64,000 nt of DNA from positions 1-64,000 of the forward strand of contig WLIA01000003.1 in NCBI GenBank assembly GCA_009702455.1, read 5' to 3'. The stretch's first letter is position 1, and every line of letters starts with the position of its first letter. Position numbers and translations under genes: made by a program. The notes below the pieces were generated by a model that was not told the origin of the DNA, did no database searches, and worked only from the letters and a program-made list of their open reading frames with translations. The stretch is from Actinomycetota bacterium (GTDB lineage Bacteria > Actinomycetota > Actinomycetes > Actinomycetales > Microbacteriaceae). Shown here one piece after another: positions 49,373 to 59,461 of the stretch.

Positions 49373-52003
49373 CTATGGAATCAGAAGTCTTTGCCCGATT
49401 TTGATGACATCTGAGGTCAACTTGTTCGCGGTGCGAATGGCACTGACCGTTCGCTTGAACCTAAGCGCAATGCCAGAGAGCGTATCGCCGCTAACCACGG
49501 TGTAGAAGAACGATGTGCTGGTTGGCGACGGGGTAACCGTTGGGGTCACGGTTCGCGTTGGCGTGGGGGTCGGTGTTGGTGTTCTGGTTGGAGTTGGCGT
49601 TGCGCTGCGAGTCGGGGTTGGTGTGGGGGTTGACGTTGCAGTGGGCGTCGGTGTCGGCGTTGCGGTGGGCTCAACCAGAACAGCTGGTGCGGCCGCACCC
49701 GTGACAATTCGGCTCGCGAAGTAGGTGTCGATGTTGATCGCCGGCAAGCCTCCGGCGCGCAGGCTCTCATACCTGGCGGCGTTAGAAATCTGACGCTTCT
49801 TGCCGTTCTGAATTAGCCAGTACACCTTGTCTGGGGTTCTGATGAATCGGCCAATCTCGGTGGGCGCAACGACGATCTTCGAGCAGGTAATGTCGCTCAA
49901 TTTAAGCGCTGCACCCGGATAGTGAACTGCAGTTGCCGCATCGACCTTGAAATACTTTCCGCTGGCAACAATGTATTCCTGCACACCGCACGAAGCTTTG
50001 ACACCGGTGAGTTTGGAATTCTGCCGATAGCCCGCCAACTGAGCGCTGGTTGCGCTTCGTGCTTTGGCAAGCCCGAATTGCGTTGCCTGATTCGTATTCT
50101 CAACACTGGCCATAGTGTTTGGCCCGGTGATCCAGTAGGTCAATCCGGTTTTGGTCGAGCGAACAACCGTGCTGTCTGCGATAACCGGTGGCCCGAGTTT
50201 GATCATGGCTAGTGCGGCAGCACTTATGTCGACAACACCGGTGCTGTACATGTTGAACCCGATCAGCGCTCGATCTGCCGCCGACAGAGTTGCGCGTCGC
50301 TGCTTTGCGTTCACGAAATAGATGGTCTTGTCACCAGCACCGCGAATGAATGCCGGTGCGGTGATAGAGGTAGCGTCAGAAGGAATTGCATTCAAGAAGG
50401 CTTCAGAGACAATCGGTGCGTCGGCAATAACCTCAGTGCCATTGATTATCGGGCGCTTGCCCTCTGGAGTCAGCAAGTAGTGCAAACCGGTTGGACCCTG
50501 AACAATCGACTTGACTGTGACGCCGCTGTTGACCTTGCTTAGACCGTCGGTTGTCATCGTGCCGTTTGAGGCGGCAAACCACTTTGCAAAGTTGACTTCT
50601 GCAGAGGTCTTCGCATCGATTTCAAAATAAACGCCGTCGACAAAAACACCCTTATTGCCAGTTGTCCTGTTTGTGAAAAGCGACTTGTTTGCAATTACCG
50701 GATTACCCCACGGCAGATAGTTGAAAGCAGAGATTTTGGTTGGCGAAAGCGCCGGCAAGTTTATGCCTGCCTCGGTCACTGAGAACGGGTCGAGAATCTG
50801 TCGTTTGCTTGCGCCGCTGATAAAGAACTCTTCTGTGCCTTCGCCGCCAACGCGCTCGGTGAGTGCGCCGCCGTTGGCAAGTGCCGACAGCTGCGACGAG
50901 GTTAGCTGAACCGCGGTCACGCAATCGAGGCCAAAGGTAGCGGCCTGGTTGCAGGTCGTGATGGTGAATTTCTTGCCCTCGTCGAAGAACCAATACTGGC
51001 CGGTTGCCGACTTAATCAAACGGTTCAACGTGCTCGCCGTGGCAAACGAGTCGAGGTAGTCCTGAGAGATTACGCCAAGCGGGCCAAGTGGCTTCAGTGC
51101 CTCGATCATCGCCGGATCGCTAATCAAATACTTGTTGTTATCGACAATTAGATAGGTAGGCGAGGTCTCGCTCTTCAGCAAGAATCCACCACCGATCGGG
51201 CTGCCGAACCAGTCGCTGAAAAAGCGCCAGAAGTTTCGGTTTCCATAAGCGCTGCAAGAATCACCGGTGCCATAGAGGTTCTTCAACGCGGCATCATTCG
51301 GGGTGTATGGCGTGTAGTAGTAGAGCGCAGTGGTCGCGATGCTCTTGATTAGCACGGGCTTGGTTCCGCACCTTTCGTTCGGGTTGTAGCGAATATTGGC
51401 CGTGCGACCGACCTTCAAATAGGTGAACGAGCCGCGCGGGTCTCCGTACCACTGCAATTGACCGGCACCCTTGTAGAGCTGGTTGAACAAGCCGGTCCAG
51501 ACCTTGCCGCAGATGCCGGGGTCGCTATCGGGGCAACCGTAGCCCATGGCGGCGCGATACATATAGGCGGTGGGGTTTGAAGCCTGAATCAATCCCTGCT
51601 CTTTTTGAAGCGTCACCAACAAAACCTTCGGGTTGATTCCGCAAGCGCGAGCGATGTTGTAAATAATTTGCGATGCTCGTATGTTCGGAATAGCGGGCAT
51701 TGGTGCACACTTGCCGTCTTCGCCTGGCTTTTCAAGTTGGTCAGAAATGTAATCGCGCAAACAGGTTGGCCCGCCATCGTTGGCTCGACAAACCGGAACT
51801 TTGCTTTCGAGGAAGCGTTGAATCTCGGCAACCGTCATCGTGCCAAAGTCATAGAAGACGCTGTCGCTAATGATGAGGCCCGGATCAAATCGTGAAGCGT
51901 CGGCAGCCTTCGCCGGTGTCTCGGTCTGAAATGCAGAAATGCCAGCGAACACGAGCACAAAGCTCAGTGCGACTGCAAGAATGCGATTCAGGCTTAGCTT
52001 CAT
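49373..52003 (-). CDS. Secreted repeat-rich protein with Thr-Pro linker and C-terminal LysM
   Basis: 876 aa; signal peptide, ~9 degenerate Y-x-x-x-G-K-x-x-x-I repeats, TPTPTP linker, Lys[33 protein letters not shown]. Confidence 0.85.
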   Translation of the reverse strand: MKLSLNRILAVALSFVLVFAGISAFQTETPAKAADASRFDPGLIISDSVFYDFGTMTVAEIQRFLESKVPVCRANDGGPTCLRDYISDQLEKPGEDGKCAPMPAIPNIRASQIIYNIARACGINPKVLLVTLQKEQGLIQASNPTAYMYRAAMGYGCPDSDPGICGKVWTGLFNQLYKGAGQLQWYGDPRGSFTYLKVGRTANIRYNPNERCGTKPVLIKSIATTALYYYTPYTPNDAALKNLYGTGDSCSAYGNRNFWRFFSDWFGSPIGGGFLLKSETSPTYLIVDNNKYLISDPAMIEALKPLGPLGVISQDYLDSFATASTLNRLIKSATGQYWFFDEGKKFTITTCNQAATFGLDCVTAVQLTSSQLSALANGGALTERVGGEGTEEFFISGASKRQILDPFSVTEAGINLPALSPTKISAFNYLPWGNPVIANKSLFTNRTTGNKGVFVDGVYFEIDAKTSAEVNFAKWFAASNGTMTTDGLSKVNSGVTVKSIVQGPTGLHYLLTPEGKRPIINGTEVIADAPIVSEAFLNAIPSDATSITAPAFIRGAGDKTIYFVNAKQRRATLSAADRALIGFNMYSTGVVDISAAALAMIKLGPPVIADSTVVRSTKTGLTYWITGPNTMASVENTNQATQFGLAKARSATSAQLAGYRQNSKLTGVKASCGVQEYIVASGKYFKVDAATAVHYPGAALKLSDITCSKIVVAPTEIGRFIRTPDKVYWLIQNGKKRQISNAARYESLRAGGLPAINIDTYFASRIVTGAAAPAVLVEPTATPTPTPTATSTPTPTPTRSATPTPTRTPTPTPTPTRTVTPTVTPSPTSTSFFYTVVSGDTLSGIALRFKRTVSAIRTANKLTSDVIKIGQRLLIP

Positions 52004-52021
52004 TGTTTATCTGAATTCCGA

Positions 52022-52495
52022 TTAGGGAATCAGCACCGAGCGGCCTGCGGATACCCCAAAGTGTGTTGCTGATTCGTAGGTCACAGTGACGAGTGCTGTG
52101 CCCTTTGGCAATCCGCTAAGCGAAAGTTCCATCGGAAAGCACTGGGTGGTCGTGACGTTTGATTCGGCCTTTACGGTCATGGTCTTCGACTGGGTTCCGG
52201 CCGCAATTGTCAGTGTGCAGGTGCCGCCATCCTCGTTGAAGTTTGTAACTTGAGCAAGAACACTGACGACCCCGGCGGTTGCATCGACATAAGCGTCGTC
52301 AATAGAAACTGTTGCTGGGCTCTTTGCCGAGTTGGTCGGGCTGGCCGATTCTGTCGGGCTCGCCGATTCGCTCGGGCTAGCCGATTGGCTGGTTGACGGG
52401 TTCTGGTCGGTGCCCCAGTTTGGATAAATGAGGCTGCATCCGCTCAGGGAGAGAGCTAGGCCAGAAGCGGCCACGACTGCTAGAAATTTGTTCAA
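52022..52495 (-). CDS. Hypothetical lipoprotein with Ser-rich repeats
   Basis: Lipobox SLSGCSLI, repeats SASPSESASPTESASPTNSAKSP. Confidence 0.75.
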   Translation of the reverse strand: MNKFLAVVAASGLALSLSGCSLIYPNWGTDQNPSTSQSASPSESASPTESASPTNSAKSPATVSIDDAYVDATAGVVSVLAQVTNFNEDGGTCTLTIAAGTQSKTMTVKAESNVTTTQCFPMELSLSGLPKGTALVTVTYESATHFGVSAGRSVLIP

Positions 52496-52574
52496 TTTGG
52501 CCTCCGTTAGGTTCTTTAAGCCTAACTTTGGGGCCTCGAAACGGGCGAGATTTGTGCCTGTGAGGTTTCTGAGA

Positions 52575-53687
52575 TTATGCGGCTAGCAGTTTTAGTGTTT
52601 GCTCGCGTGAACCGTTGATGGCCGCCCAAACAATCGATCTGTGCTTGCCCGTTGCCGCGGCCCAAACCGACTCGTCGGCCGACTTGAGCACTTTGCCGGC
52701 ACGAGTTTTGAACTCGTTGAAGAACTCTTCGTCGGTCTCGGCGAGTGCCGCCGTGTAAAGCTGAAGATCCATCGAGATAACACGGATGAGGTGGCTGTCG
52801 ACAACTTGTCGCTCTATGAGTCCCTTCTCGCAGGCGCGCAAGAGAATCTTGTTGATCTGTTCGATTGAGAGCAGTCGGTCTTGCAGCGACTTCAGTTCTT
52901 TGTTGCGCTTCGAGATTGACTCGCCTTCGGCACGCACTCTCCAGAAATAACCCGGGCTCTTCAGCACATCGAATTCTTTAGCGGCAAGATAAGCGGTGCA
53001 AACCAGGGTCATGTCTTCGAACCAAACGCCAACCGGAAACGAAAACTTGTGCTCTTTGTAGAAATCGAAACTGTAGAGCTTGTTCCAACTTGTCGCGTCG
53101 CCAAGAAACTCAGGGTTTTGATTCAGGTTGGTTCTTGAAAGGTTTTGCTTGAAGAATTTTGCGGTCGAGGTGCGATCGAAGTAACGCACGCCATAGAAGC
53201 AAACGGCTTTTGCGACAACCAGCTTGCTGCCGGTTGCTTGCGCTTGATTGACAAAGCGCTTGATTGCTCCGAGTGGCAACAAATCGTCGCTGTCGAGAAA
53301 CATCAGGTATTTGGTGTCGGTTGCCGCGGCTACTCCGGCATTGCGCGCGGCACCTAATCCTAGATTGTGCTGGGTGACGATTTTGAGGTTCTCGGTTTTC
53401 GCGGCAAAGCGCTGCAGAATTTCGGCCGAGCCGTCGGTTGAGCCGTCGTTGACAGCGATGATTTCGAAGTTTTGGTAGTTCTGAGCTCGCGCGCTGCGAA
53501 GGGCGTCTGCCAGGTATTGCTGCACGTTGTAAACCGGAATCACCAGGGTGACCTTTGGCACATCGGCGCTCTGCCCCCTGGCCTTGAAAGAGAGCCACCA
53601 GACGAAGCGCATGACCAGGTAGTAGGCGTTTGGGATCAGGCCCGAACCGAGCAACTTGCGAATGGTTGCAATCACTTCGCACCCCAA
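52575..53687 (-). CDS. GT2 family glycosyltransferase
   Basis: VTLVIPVYNVQQYLADALRSARAQNYQNFEIIAVNDGSTDGS. Confidence 0.93.
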   Translation of the reverse strand: MGCEVIATIRKLLGSGLIPNAYYLVMRFVWWLSFKARGQSADVPKVTLVIPVYNVQQYLADALRSARAQNYQNFEIIAVNDGSTDGSAEILQRFAAKTENLKIVTQHNLGLGAARNAGVAAATDTKYLMFLDSDDLLPLGAIKRFVNQAQATGSKLVVAKAVCFYGVRYFDRTSTAKFFKQNLSRTNLNQNPEFLGDATSWNKLYSFDFYKEHKFSFPVGVWFEDMTLVCTAYLAAKEFDVLKSPGYFWRVRAEGESISKRNKELKSLQDRLLSIEQINKILLRACEKGLIERQVVDSHLIRVISMDLQLYTAALAETDEEFFNEFKTRAGKVLKSADESVWAAATGKHRSIVWAAINGSREQTLKLLAA

Positions 53688-54859
53688 ACCAGGTCAACCA
53701 CGCGGGCCGCAGACCCGCCGTCTTCTAGGCTGTTGAACTTTTGCTGCCAGGCACGGTAGCGCTTCTCGTAGAGTTTGCTGACCTGGTCAATTCGGCCGAG
53801 CGCCTGAAGCACCTCTTGCTCCGTGTTCAAAATCGGGCCGGGCGCGGTGTCTTCGAAGTCGAAGTAGAAGCCGCGCTCTTCACGGTAGCGCTCGATGTCT
53901 GGGGCCAAAAACATGATCGGCTTGCCGGTGACCGTGTAGTCAAACATCACCGAAGAGAAGTCGGTAATCATCACATCGGCCGCAATATAAAGCTCTGTGA
54001 CATCTGGATACATCGTCACATCGATAGCTCGACCGGCAACACTTCCCTTGTGAACCGCGTGAGTGTTGGTGTGCCCGCGGTAAATCATGGTGAAGCCCTC
54101 TGGAAGTTCGATGTTTTCATTCATGAAGTTCACCGACTGCCAGTTGCCGGTTGCGCTGCGGTTGTAGTCGCGCCAAGTTGGCGCATACATGACTACCGTT
54201 TCGCTCGGGTCGGTGATTCCAATTTGTTCACGGATGCGCTGCCGTTCGGCCGATGCGGTTTTGCTCAGTCGGTCGTTTCGCGGATATCCGGTTTCGATTA
54301 TCTTGCCGCGGAAGTTGAAGGCACCCGGAAAAATCGCTGTGCAAAACGCAGAGGGCGAGACGAGAAAATCCCAGTAGCTCGCTTCGCGATCCATGGTGTC
54401 GAGATAACCCTTGGTGAGGTGATTGTTTTCGATATCGCGGCCGAGTCGCTTAAGCGGTGTGCCGTGCCAAGTTTGCAAATAGACCTGACCTTTGACCTTG
54501 CGAAAGTACCAGGGAAAGTTGGTGTTGTTGACGAGATACTTTGACGTCGCAATCGCACGCAGCCAATCTTTCGAGCCATGTCGAACAGCGCGCGAACCCG
54601 CTGGTGCTTGAGTGGTTGCCGAGGTTGTCCAGATGAATTCAAGATCTGGGCGGCGGCTCTTTAGTTCAAGATAAATGTCTAGCGAACTATCGCCGATGAC
54701 TTTGCCCTGAAAAGATTCGAAGAGCACTGCCTCGCGAAGAGAAGTCGTGGCCTGCGGGCGATACTGCAGCTTGCGAAGCAAGTCACTGCGCCGACGACGA
54801 AGAGCACCGAGCACTCGCGTTGGCGAATAGGTCTTGATCAGTCGCTTGAGTTCGCTCAT
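53672..54859 (-). CDS. CDP-glycerol glycerophosphotransferase family (TagF-like)
   Basis: LQTWHGTPLKRLGRDIE, MITDFSSVMFDYTVTGKPIMFLAPD; ATG 54859 overlaps upstream stop. Confidence 0.92.
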   Translation of the reverse strand: MSELKRLIKTYSPTRVLGALRRRRSDLLRKLQYRPQATTSLREAVLFESFQGKVIGDSSLDIYLELKSRRPDLEFIWTTSATTQAPAGSRAVRHGSKDWLRAIATSKYLVNNTNFPWYFRKVKGQVYLQTWHGTPLKRLGRDIENNHLTKGYLDTMDREASYWDFLVSPSAFCTAIFPGAFNFRGKIIETGYPRNDRLSKTASAERQRIREQIGITDPSETVVMYAPTWRDYNRSATGNWQSVNFMNENIELPEGFTMIYRGHTNTHAVHKGSVAGRAIDVTMYPDVTELYIAADVMITDFSSVMFDYTVTGKPIMFLAPDIERYREERGFYFDFEDTAPGPILNTEQEVLQALGRIDQVSKLYEKRYRAWQQKFNSLEDGGSAARVVDLVWGAK

Positions 54860-55890
54860 GAACCGCTCGCAGTCACTCGGCTCTTGTCGACGGTTCCGGT
54901 TGCCCCGCGAACAAAGCCGCGCAAGAAACCCCAACCCCAGCTCAGGTGCATAACCGCGAGAGCTGCAACCAGGGCAACGCGCGACTTGAGGCTAAGCCCA
55001 GCGGCCAAGACCGAAACCAGGGTTATGCCGAGCAGATAGGCGGCTGCCGGCAGAATGCCAAGGTTTTGGCCGAACGCCAAGAGAATCAAACCCACAAACA
55101 AGCCCAAGACCAACAGTGGCGGAACGAAGTAGCGCTTCGAGGCCGCTGCGATATCGCGCCTGGTTAGGTCGCCGCGCCAAACGCCGGTTGAGTAAAACTG
55201 CTTCACGAGTCGACTGAAACGACCGCGAGGCCAGTAGGTCACTTTGAGCTGCGGCGAGAACCAAACCTTGCCGCCGGTGCGTTTGATGCGCTGAGCGAGA
55301 TCCCAGTCTTCGCCACGAATTATCGACTCGTCGTAGCCACCGACCCGCTCGAGCGCCGACTTCTTGAAGATGCCAAGGTATGCGCTCTCGGCCTCGCCGG
55401 CCTGACCGCCGATGTGATAGCTCGCCGCGCCGATTCCCCAGCGCGAGGTGTAGGCGTAGGCGACGGCTTTCTGAAACGCGCTGTGCCCCTTGGCCTGCAT
55501 AATGCCGCCAACCTCGTCTGCGTCTTGCTCGAGCAAAATGCGAATGCCATCTTGAAAATAGTTTGGCTCTGGTTCGCTGTGCGCATCGATGCGCACGATG
55601 TAATCGTGCTTCGCAATTTTGATTGCGGCGTTGAGGCCGACTGTGGTTAGCCCGCGCTCGTTGTCGAGCAACTTGATGCGCTTATCTTTTTTGGCAAGCT
55701 CTTTGGCAATTTTGTTGGTGTCATCACTCGAAGGCCCGAGCGCAATAATTAGTTCGATTTCGCTCGGATACGACTGCGCGAGAATGCTTTGCACAGATGC
55801 CTCGAGATGCGCTTCTTCGTTTAGCACCGGCATAACTACAGTTATCGATGGAAGAAACTTTTTAGCGCGAACGCCCGATGTCTTTGCCAT
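54856..55890 (-). CDS. GT2 family glycosyltransferase (ExoA-like)
   Basis: ITVVMPVLNEEAHLEASVQSILAQSYP; RIDAHSEPEPNYFQDGI. Confidence 0.92.
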   Translation of the reverse strand: MAKTSGVRAKKFLPSITVVMPVLNEEAHLEASVQSILAQSYPSEIELIIALGPSSDDTNKIAKELAKKDKRIKLLDNERGLTTVGLNAAIKIAKHDYIVRIDAHSEPEPNYFQDGIRILLEQDADEVGGIMQAKGHSAFQKAVAYAYTSRWGIGAASYHIGGQAGEAESAYLGIFKKSALERVGGYDESIIRGEDWDLAQRIKRTGGKVWFSPQLKVTYWPRGRFSRLVKQFYSTGVWRGDLTRRDIAAASKRYFVPPLLVLGLFVGLILLAFGQNLGILPAAAYLLGITLVSVLAAGLSLKSRVALVAALAVMHLSWGWGFLRGFVRGATGTVDKSRVTASGS

Positions 55891-56660
55891 TAGTCGACTG
55901 TGTTTGAACCGGTGTGCTTATTGTAGGCCTTAACCACTTTCTCTGGTTTGCCATCCATGATTAGTTCACCCTTTTCGATCCAGATCACTCGGGTGCAGGT
56001 GTCGAGAATTGATTTCATGCTGTGGCTCACCAAGAAAACGGTTCCGGCGCGATCGCGCATCTCGCGCATTCTCGCTTCTGAACGATTGCGAAACTCCTGG
56101 TCACCGACCGCCAGCGCCTCGTCAATGATCAGAATGTCGTGGTCGCGCGAGGCGGCAATTGCAAAGCGCAGCCTGGCCGACATTCCAGACGAGTAGGTCT
56201 TCATTGGCAGGTCGATGAACTCCTCGAGACCGGCGAATTTGGTGATGGCATCAGACGATGCGTTGATCTCTTTGCGGGTGTAGCCCATGGCCAAACCGCC
56301 GAGCAAGATGTTCTTTAGCCCCGAAATTGCGGGCAACAAGACCGCACCAACGCCCAGAAGCATGGGTCTAGCCGAGGCGTAGATTGCCCCGCTCTCGATT
56401 GGGTTCAGGCCGGCAATCGCCGTCATCAGGCTCGACTTGCCAGAGCCGTTTGAGCCGATAATACCGACCGATTCGCCCTCGTAAATTGTGAAGCTGACAC
56501 CTTTTACTGCGTGCACCTCGCGAAGCTGAAGCTTGCGCGACAAGAAACCGCCGCCGGCAGATCTGCGCGTTGCCTTGCGACCGCTCGCAAATACTTTGTA
56601 AACCACGTTGACGTTGTCGACGACAACCACGGGTTTCTGCGGTTTAGATTTCGCAACCAT
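55890..56660 (-). CDS. Polysaccharide/teichoic acid ABC transporter ATP-binding protein (TagH-like)
   Basis: GIIGSNGSGKSSLMTAIAGL, YSSGMSARLRFAIA, DILIIDEALAVGDQEF. Confidence 0.93.
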   Translation of the reverse strand: MVAKSKPQKPVVVVDNVNVVYKVFASGRKATRRSAGGGFLSRKLQLREVHAVKGVSFTIYEGESVGIIGSNGSGKSSLMTAIAGLNPIESGAIYASARPMLLGVGAVLLPAISGLKNILLGGLAMGYTRKEINASSDAITKFAGLEEFIDLPMKTYSSGMSARLRFAIAASRDHDILIIDEALAVGDQEFRNRSEARMREMRDRAGTVFLVSHSMKSILDTCTRVIWIEKGELIMDGKPEKVVKAYNKHTGSNTVD

Positions 56661-57492
56661 AGCGCTCCTCTGCTCTCCAGAAGAAGATGGTGCCGATCAC
56701 AAACAAACCGAGCGCCCAGGCCACTGCAGCAATCCACATGCCGGCTGTCATCGAATAGCCTTCGACCATCGCACCGCGAGCAAGCGAGATGTAAACGTAA
56801 ACCGGGTTCCAACTGGCAATCTGCATGGCGAGCGGGTAATCCTTGAGCACGGTCTCGATGCTGAAGAAAATTCCAGAGACATAGAAGACCACTCGCGTTA
56901 GAAATGGATTCAACTTGTTCAGGTCTTGAATGTGAACCGTTAGGCGAGCTGAAATAGTGGCCAAGCCGAAACCAAAAACAATCATGAGCAAAATTATTGG
57001 CACGAGATACAGCCAATTCAGAGTGACCTGCTGCTGAAACACGAGCAGTGTGACTACAAGAAGTGCCACCTGCGGTAGCAATGAGAAAACCTGCTGAATC
57101 AGCGCGTTGATTGGCAACAAGATGCGCGGAAAACTGAGCGAGCGAACCAAGCCGATGTTGTTAGAAACCGAGTTTGCTCCCGCGGTGTAAGCACCCTGAA
57201 GAAACGAGAACAAGAAAACGCCAGTGATCAAGAACGGGATGAAGTTGTCTGGCCTCGAACCTCCAAGCAAAATGCCGAAGATCAGACCGTAAACGGCTGC
57301 CTGCAGTGTCGGCGAGAGCACCATCCACCAGCGGCCGAGACGGTTACGAGAGTTGTTGGCCTGGTTGGTATAGAGCGCCATAACGTAGGCGAAGTCGCGG
57401 CGCTGCCAGGCGTGCTTTACATAAGACCAGAGTGGCTCGCGAGCCCCGACCTTGCTTAGCCCGTTTTGCTTGGCATATTCGGCAAGTGACAC
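56644..57492 (-). CDS. ABC-2 type glycopolymer transporter permease (TagG-like)
   Basis: 282 aa; GRWWMVLSPTLQAAVYGLIFGILLGG, six TM. Confidence 0.9.
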   Translation of the reverse strand: MSLAEYAKQNGLSKVGAREPLWSYVKHAWQRRDFAYVMALYTNQANNSRNRLGRWWMVLSPTLQAAVYGLIFGILLGGSRPDNFIPFLITGVFLFSFLQGAYTAGANSVSNNIGLVRSLSFPRILLPINALIQQVFSLLPQVALLVVTLLVFQQQVTLNWLYLVPIILLMIVFGFGLATISARLTVHIQDLNKLNPFLTRVVFYVSGIFFSIETVLKDYPLAMQIASWNPVYVYISLARGAMVEGYSMTAGMWIAAVAWALGLFVIGTIFFWRAEERYGCEI

Positions 57493-57551
57493 TGCCGCCT
57501 CCTCAAGCGTTTAGCAGCCCAGACGGGCTTTTTAGAAGTTTAGCCGAGGGG

Positions 57552-58835
57552 CTAGTTTGAGCCGTTATTGTCAAGCGCTGTCTTGACCATGACCCTGATG
57601 GCCGCAAAGTCAGGGCGAACCTGGTCGACCACCGGCGGAACCAGAGCCAGCGGCTTGATGCCATGCTTGCGAGCTTTGCCTGCCAATTCAACATAGGTGG
57701 CGAGCATGGGCGAAGGAATGTCAGTCTTCACCAAGCGCTTACCAGCCGAAGCTATGTCTTGAAAGTGTGTCAAAACGTTGGCAGGTTCCATCTGCTTGAG
57801 CACAGCATTCTCAACTTCGTGCTGACGTCGCATGCGGTCGTAGTCAGAAGTAAGGTGACGTGAACGCGCATACCAGAGTGCGAGGTAGCCATCCATGCGC
57901 TGCTTGCCAACTTCGATCCAACCCTTGGCATCGCTCGCGTCGTCGCGCTGACCACCAATTGGCAATCGCTGCTTCACGTTGATCTCGATGCCGCCGAGCG
58001 AATCAATCAGGCTAGAGAAAGAAGCCATGTCGATCATCACGTATGACTGAATCGTCAAACCGGTTACCCACTCGACTGCGTCGCGGGTTGCTTCGATGCC
58101 GGGTGTTGAACCTTGCTTTTCAGCATCGGGATAAAGCCCTGCGTGATTGTCGGTTACGTCTTTGTGAATTGCGTTGATCAAACATTCAACACCGCAACTC
58201 CAGCCGTCGGGGTAAACCGTGAGCATCGGCGAACCGGCAGAGAAACTGACGCGCTGCATGTTGCGCGGAATTCCGATGTTGACGGTCTTGCCGGTGGTCG
58301 CGTCGATGCTGACCACCGAGATGCTGTCTGGGCGAAGTCCGAAGCGGTCGTTGCCCGAGTCGCTGCCGAGCAAAAGAATGTTGTAGCGACCATTTACCGG
58401 AGACGTGAAGCCGCCCTGGTTGAAGATCGAACCGAGCGCTCCTGCCGAGATGCCAGCCGTGTTGCCAGCCCAAGAGATGGCGCTGGTGCCAAGCACCGCG
58501 GCCATAACTAAACCACCGAGCGCTATCCAGCGGTCACGGCTGTATAGCCTGCCGAGTCGCATTAGACGCATTGTGTCGAAAGCGAGCACCGCGAAAATCA
58601 CCGCGTAGAGCGTGAGCGCTACTGCGAGCACTCCAACCAAAAACGGCATGGTGACAATCGAAACCAACCAGCTGCGGTTTATCAGCCCGATTACTAGCGC
58701 GAGCAGGCCGAGAGCCCAGAAGACCAGAGTTGCCGTGATGCCGATTCGCGCAACCTTGCGGTTGCCGGCAACGAGCTGTGCCGAACCTGGCACGACCACG
58801 GTCAGAACAATCAACCACCAAGCGCGCTTTCGCAT
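57552..58835 (-). CDS. LytR-CpsA-Psr family phosphotransferase
   Basis: 427 aa; NILLLGSDSGNDRFGLRPDSISVVSIDATTG, RMRRQHEVENAVLKQ. Confidence 0.93.
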   Translation of the reverse strand: MRKRAWWLIVLTVVVPGSAQLVAGNRKVARIGITATLVFWALGLLALVIGLINRSWLVSIVTMPFLVGVLAVALTLYAVIFAVLAFDTMRLMRLGRLYSRDRWIALGGLVMAAVLGTSAISWAGNTAGISAGALGSIFNQGGFTSPVNGRYNILLLGSDSGNDRFGLRPDSISVVSIDATTGKTVNIGIPRNMQRVSFSAGSPMLTVYPDGWSCGVECLINAIHKDVTDNHAGLYPDAEKQGSTPGIEATRDAVEWVTGLTIQSYVMIDMASFSSLIDSLGGIEINVKQRLPIGGQRDDASDAKGWIEVGKQRMDGYLALWYARSRHLTSDYDRMRRQHEVENAVLKQMEPANVLTHFQDIASAGKRLVKTDIPSPMLATYVELAGKARKHGIKPLALVPPVVDQVRPDFAAIRVMVKTALDNNGSN

Positions 58836-58918
58836 CTGCTCTGGGGTGGCTCGATCAACGTTATGAAAAGGCGAGCGCGACGACGATGTTGACGTCGCAG
58901 ATTTTATTGGCGAGCGAT

Positions 58919-59416
58919 TTAGAGTTGCGATTTTAACTTCGCATTCTTTTCGGCGACCTGATCTTTGAGTGACTCACCATAGGCGCTCAACTTCAGCGCG
59001 AGCTTCTCGTCGAACGCGCCAAGAATTCTGGCGGCAAGAATGCCCGCGTTCTTTGCCCCGTTGATTGAAACCGTCGCAACCGGAATTCCGGCAGGCATCT
59101 GCACAATTGAGAGCAGCGAATCCATGCCGTCGAGTTTTGCCAGAGCAACCGGCACACCGATAACCGGAAGAGTCGTGACCGAGGCAAGCATGCCGGGAAG
59201 GTGCGCTGCCCCACCGGCTCCGGCGATAATCACCTTGAGACCACGACCGGCCGCGGCCTTGCCCCACTCGATCATTCGCTCTGGTGTTCGGTGAGCCGAG
59301 AGAACCTCAACCTCGCACTCGTATCCAAATTCCTTTAGCACCTGAACCGCGTCGGCCATAACCGACCAGTCTGAGTCTGAGCCCATGACGACGCCAATTA
59401 GCGGCTGATCTGCCAT
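58919..59416 (-). CDS. purE: 5-(carboxyamino)imidazole ribonucleotide mutase
   Basis: [40 protein letters not shown]. Confidence 0.97.
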   Translation of the reverse strand: MADQPLIGVVMGSDSDWSVMADAVQVLKEFGYECEVEVLSAHRTPERMIEWGKAAAGRGLKVIIAGAGGAAHLPGMLASVTTLPVIGVPVALAKLDGMDSLLSIVQMPAGIPVATVSINGAKNAGILAARILGAFDEKLALKLSAYGESLKDQVAEKNAKLKSQL

Positions 59417-59461
59417 GAGAGCTCCATTCGTTCGAACCCTCTGATTTTAAGTGAACCGAGG

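Noticed and set aside
49515-49724. 69-aa Val/Gly repeat ORF on + strand ([15 protein letters not shown])
   Set aside because: Mirror of the Thr-Pro linker in the LysM protein, not an independent elastin-like protein.
49510-52450. CRISPR or tandem-repeat RNA array
   Set aside because: Repeats are coding low-complexity linkers (Thr-Pro, Ser-Pro) without unique spacers; no cas genes.
53741-54544. 267-aa ORF on + strand
   Set aside because: Antisense shadow of the TagF-like gene; no recognisable motifs.
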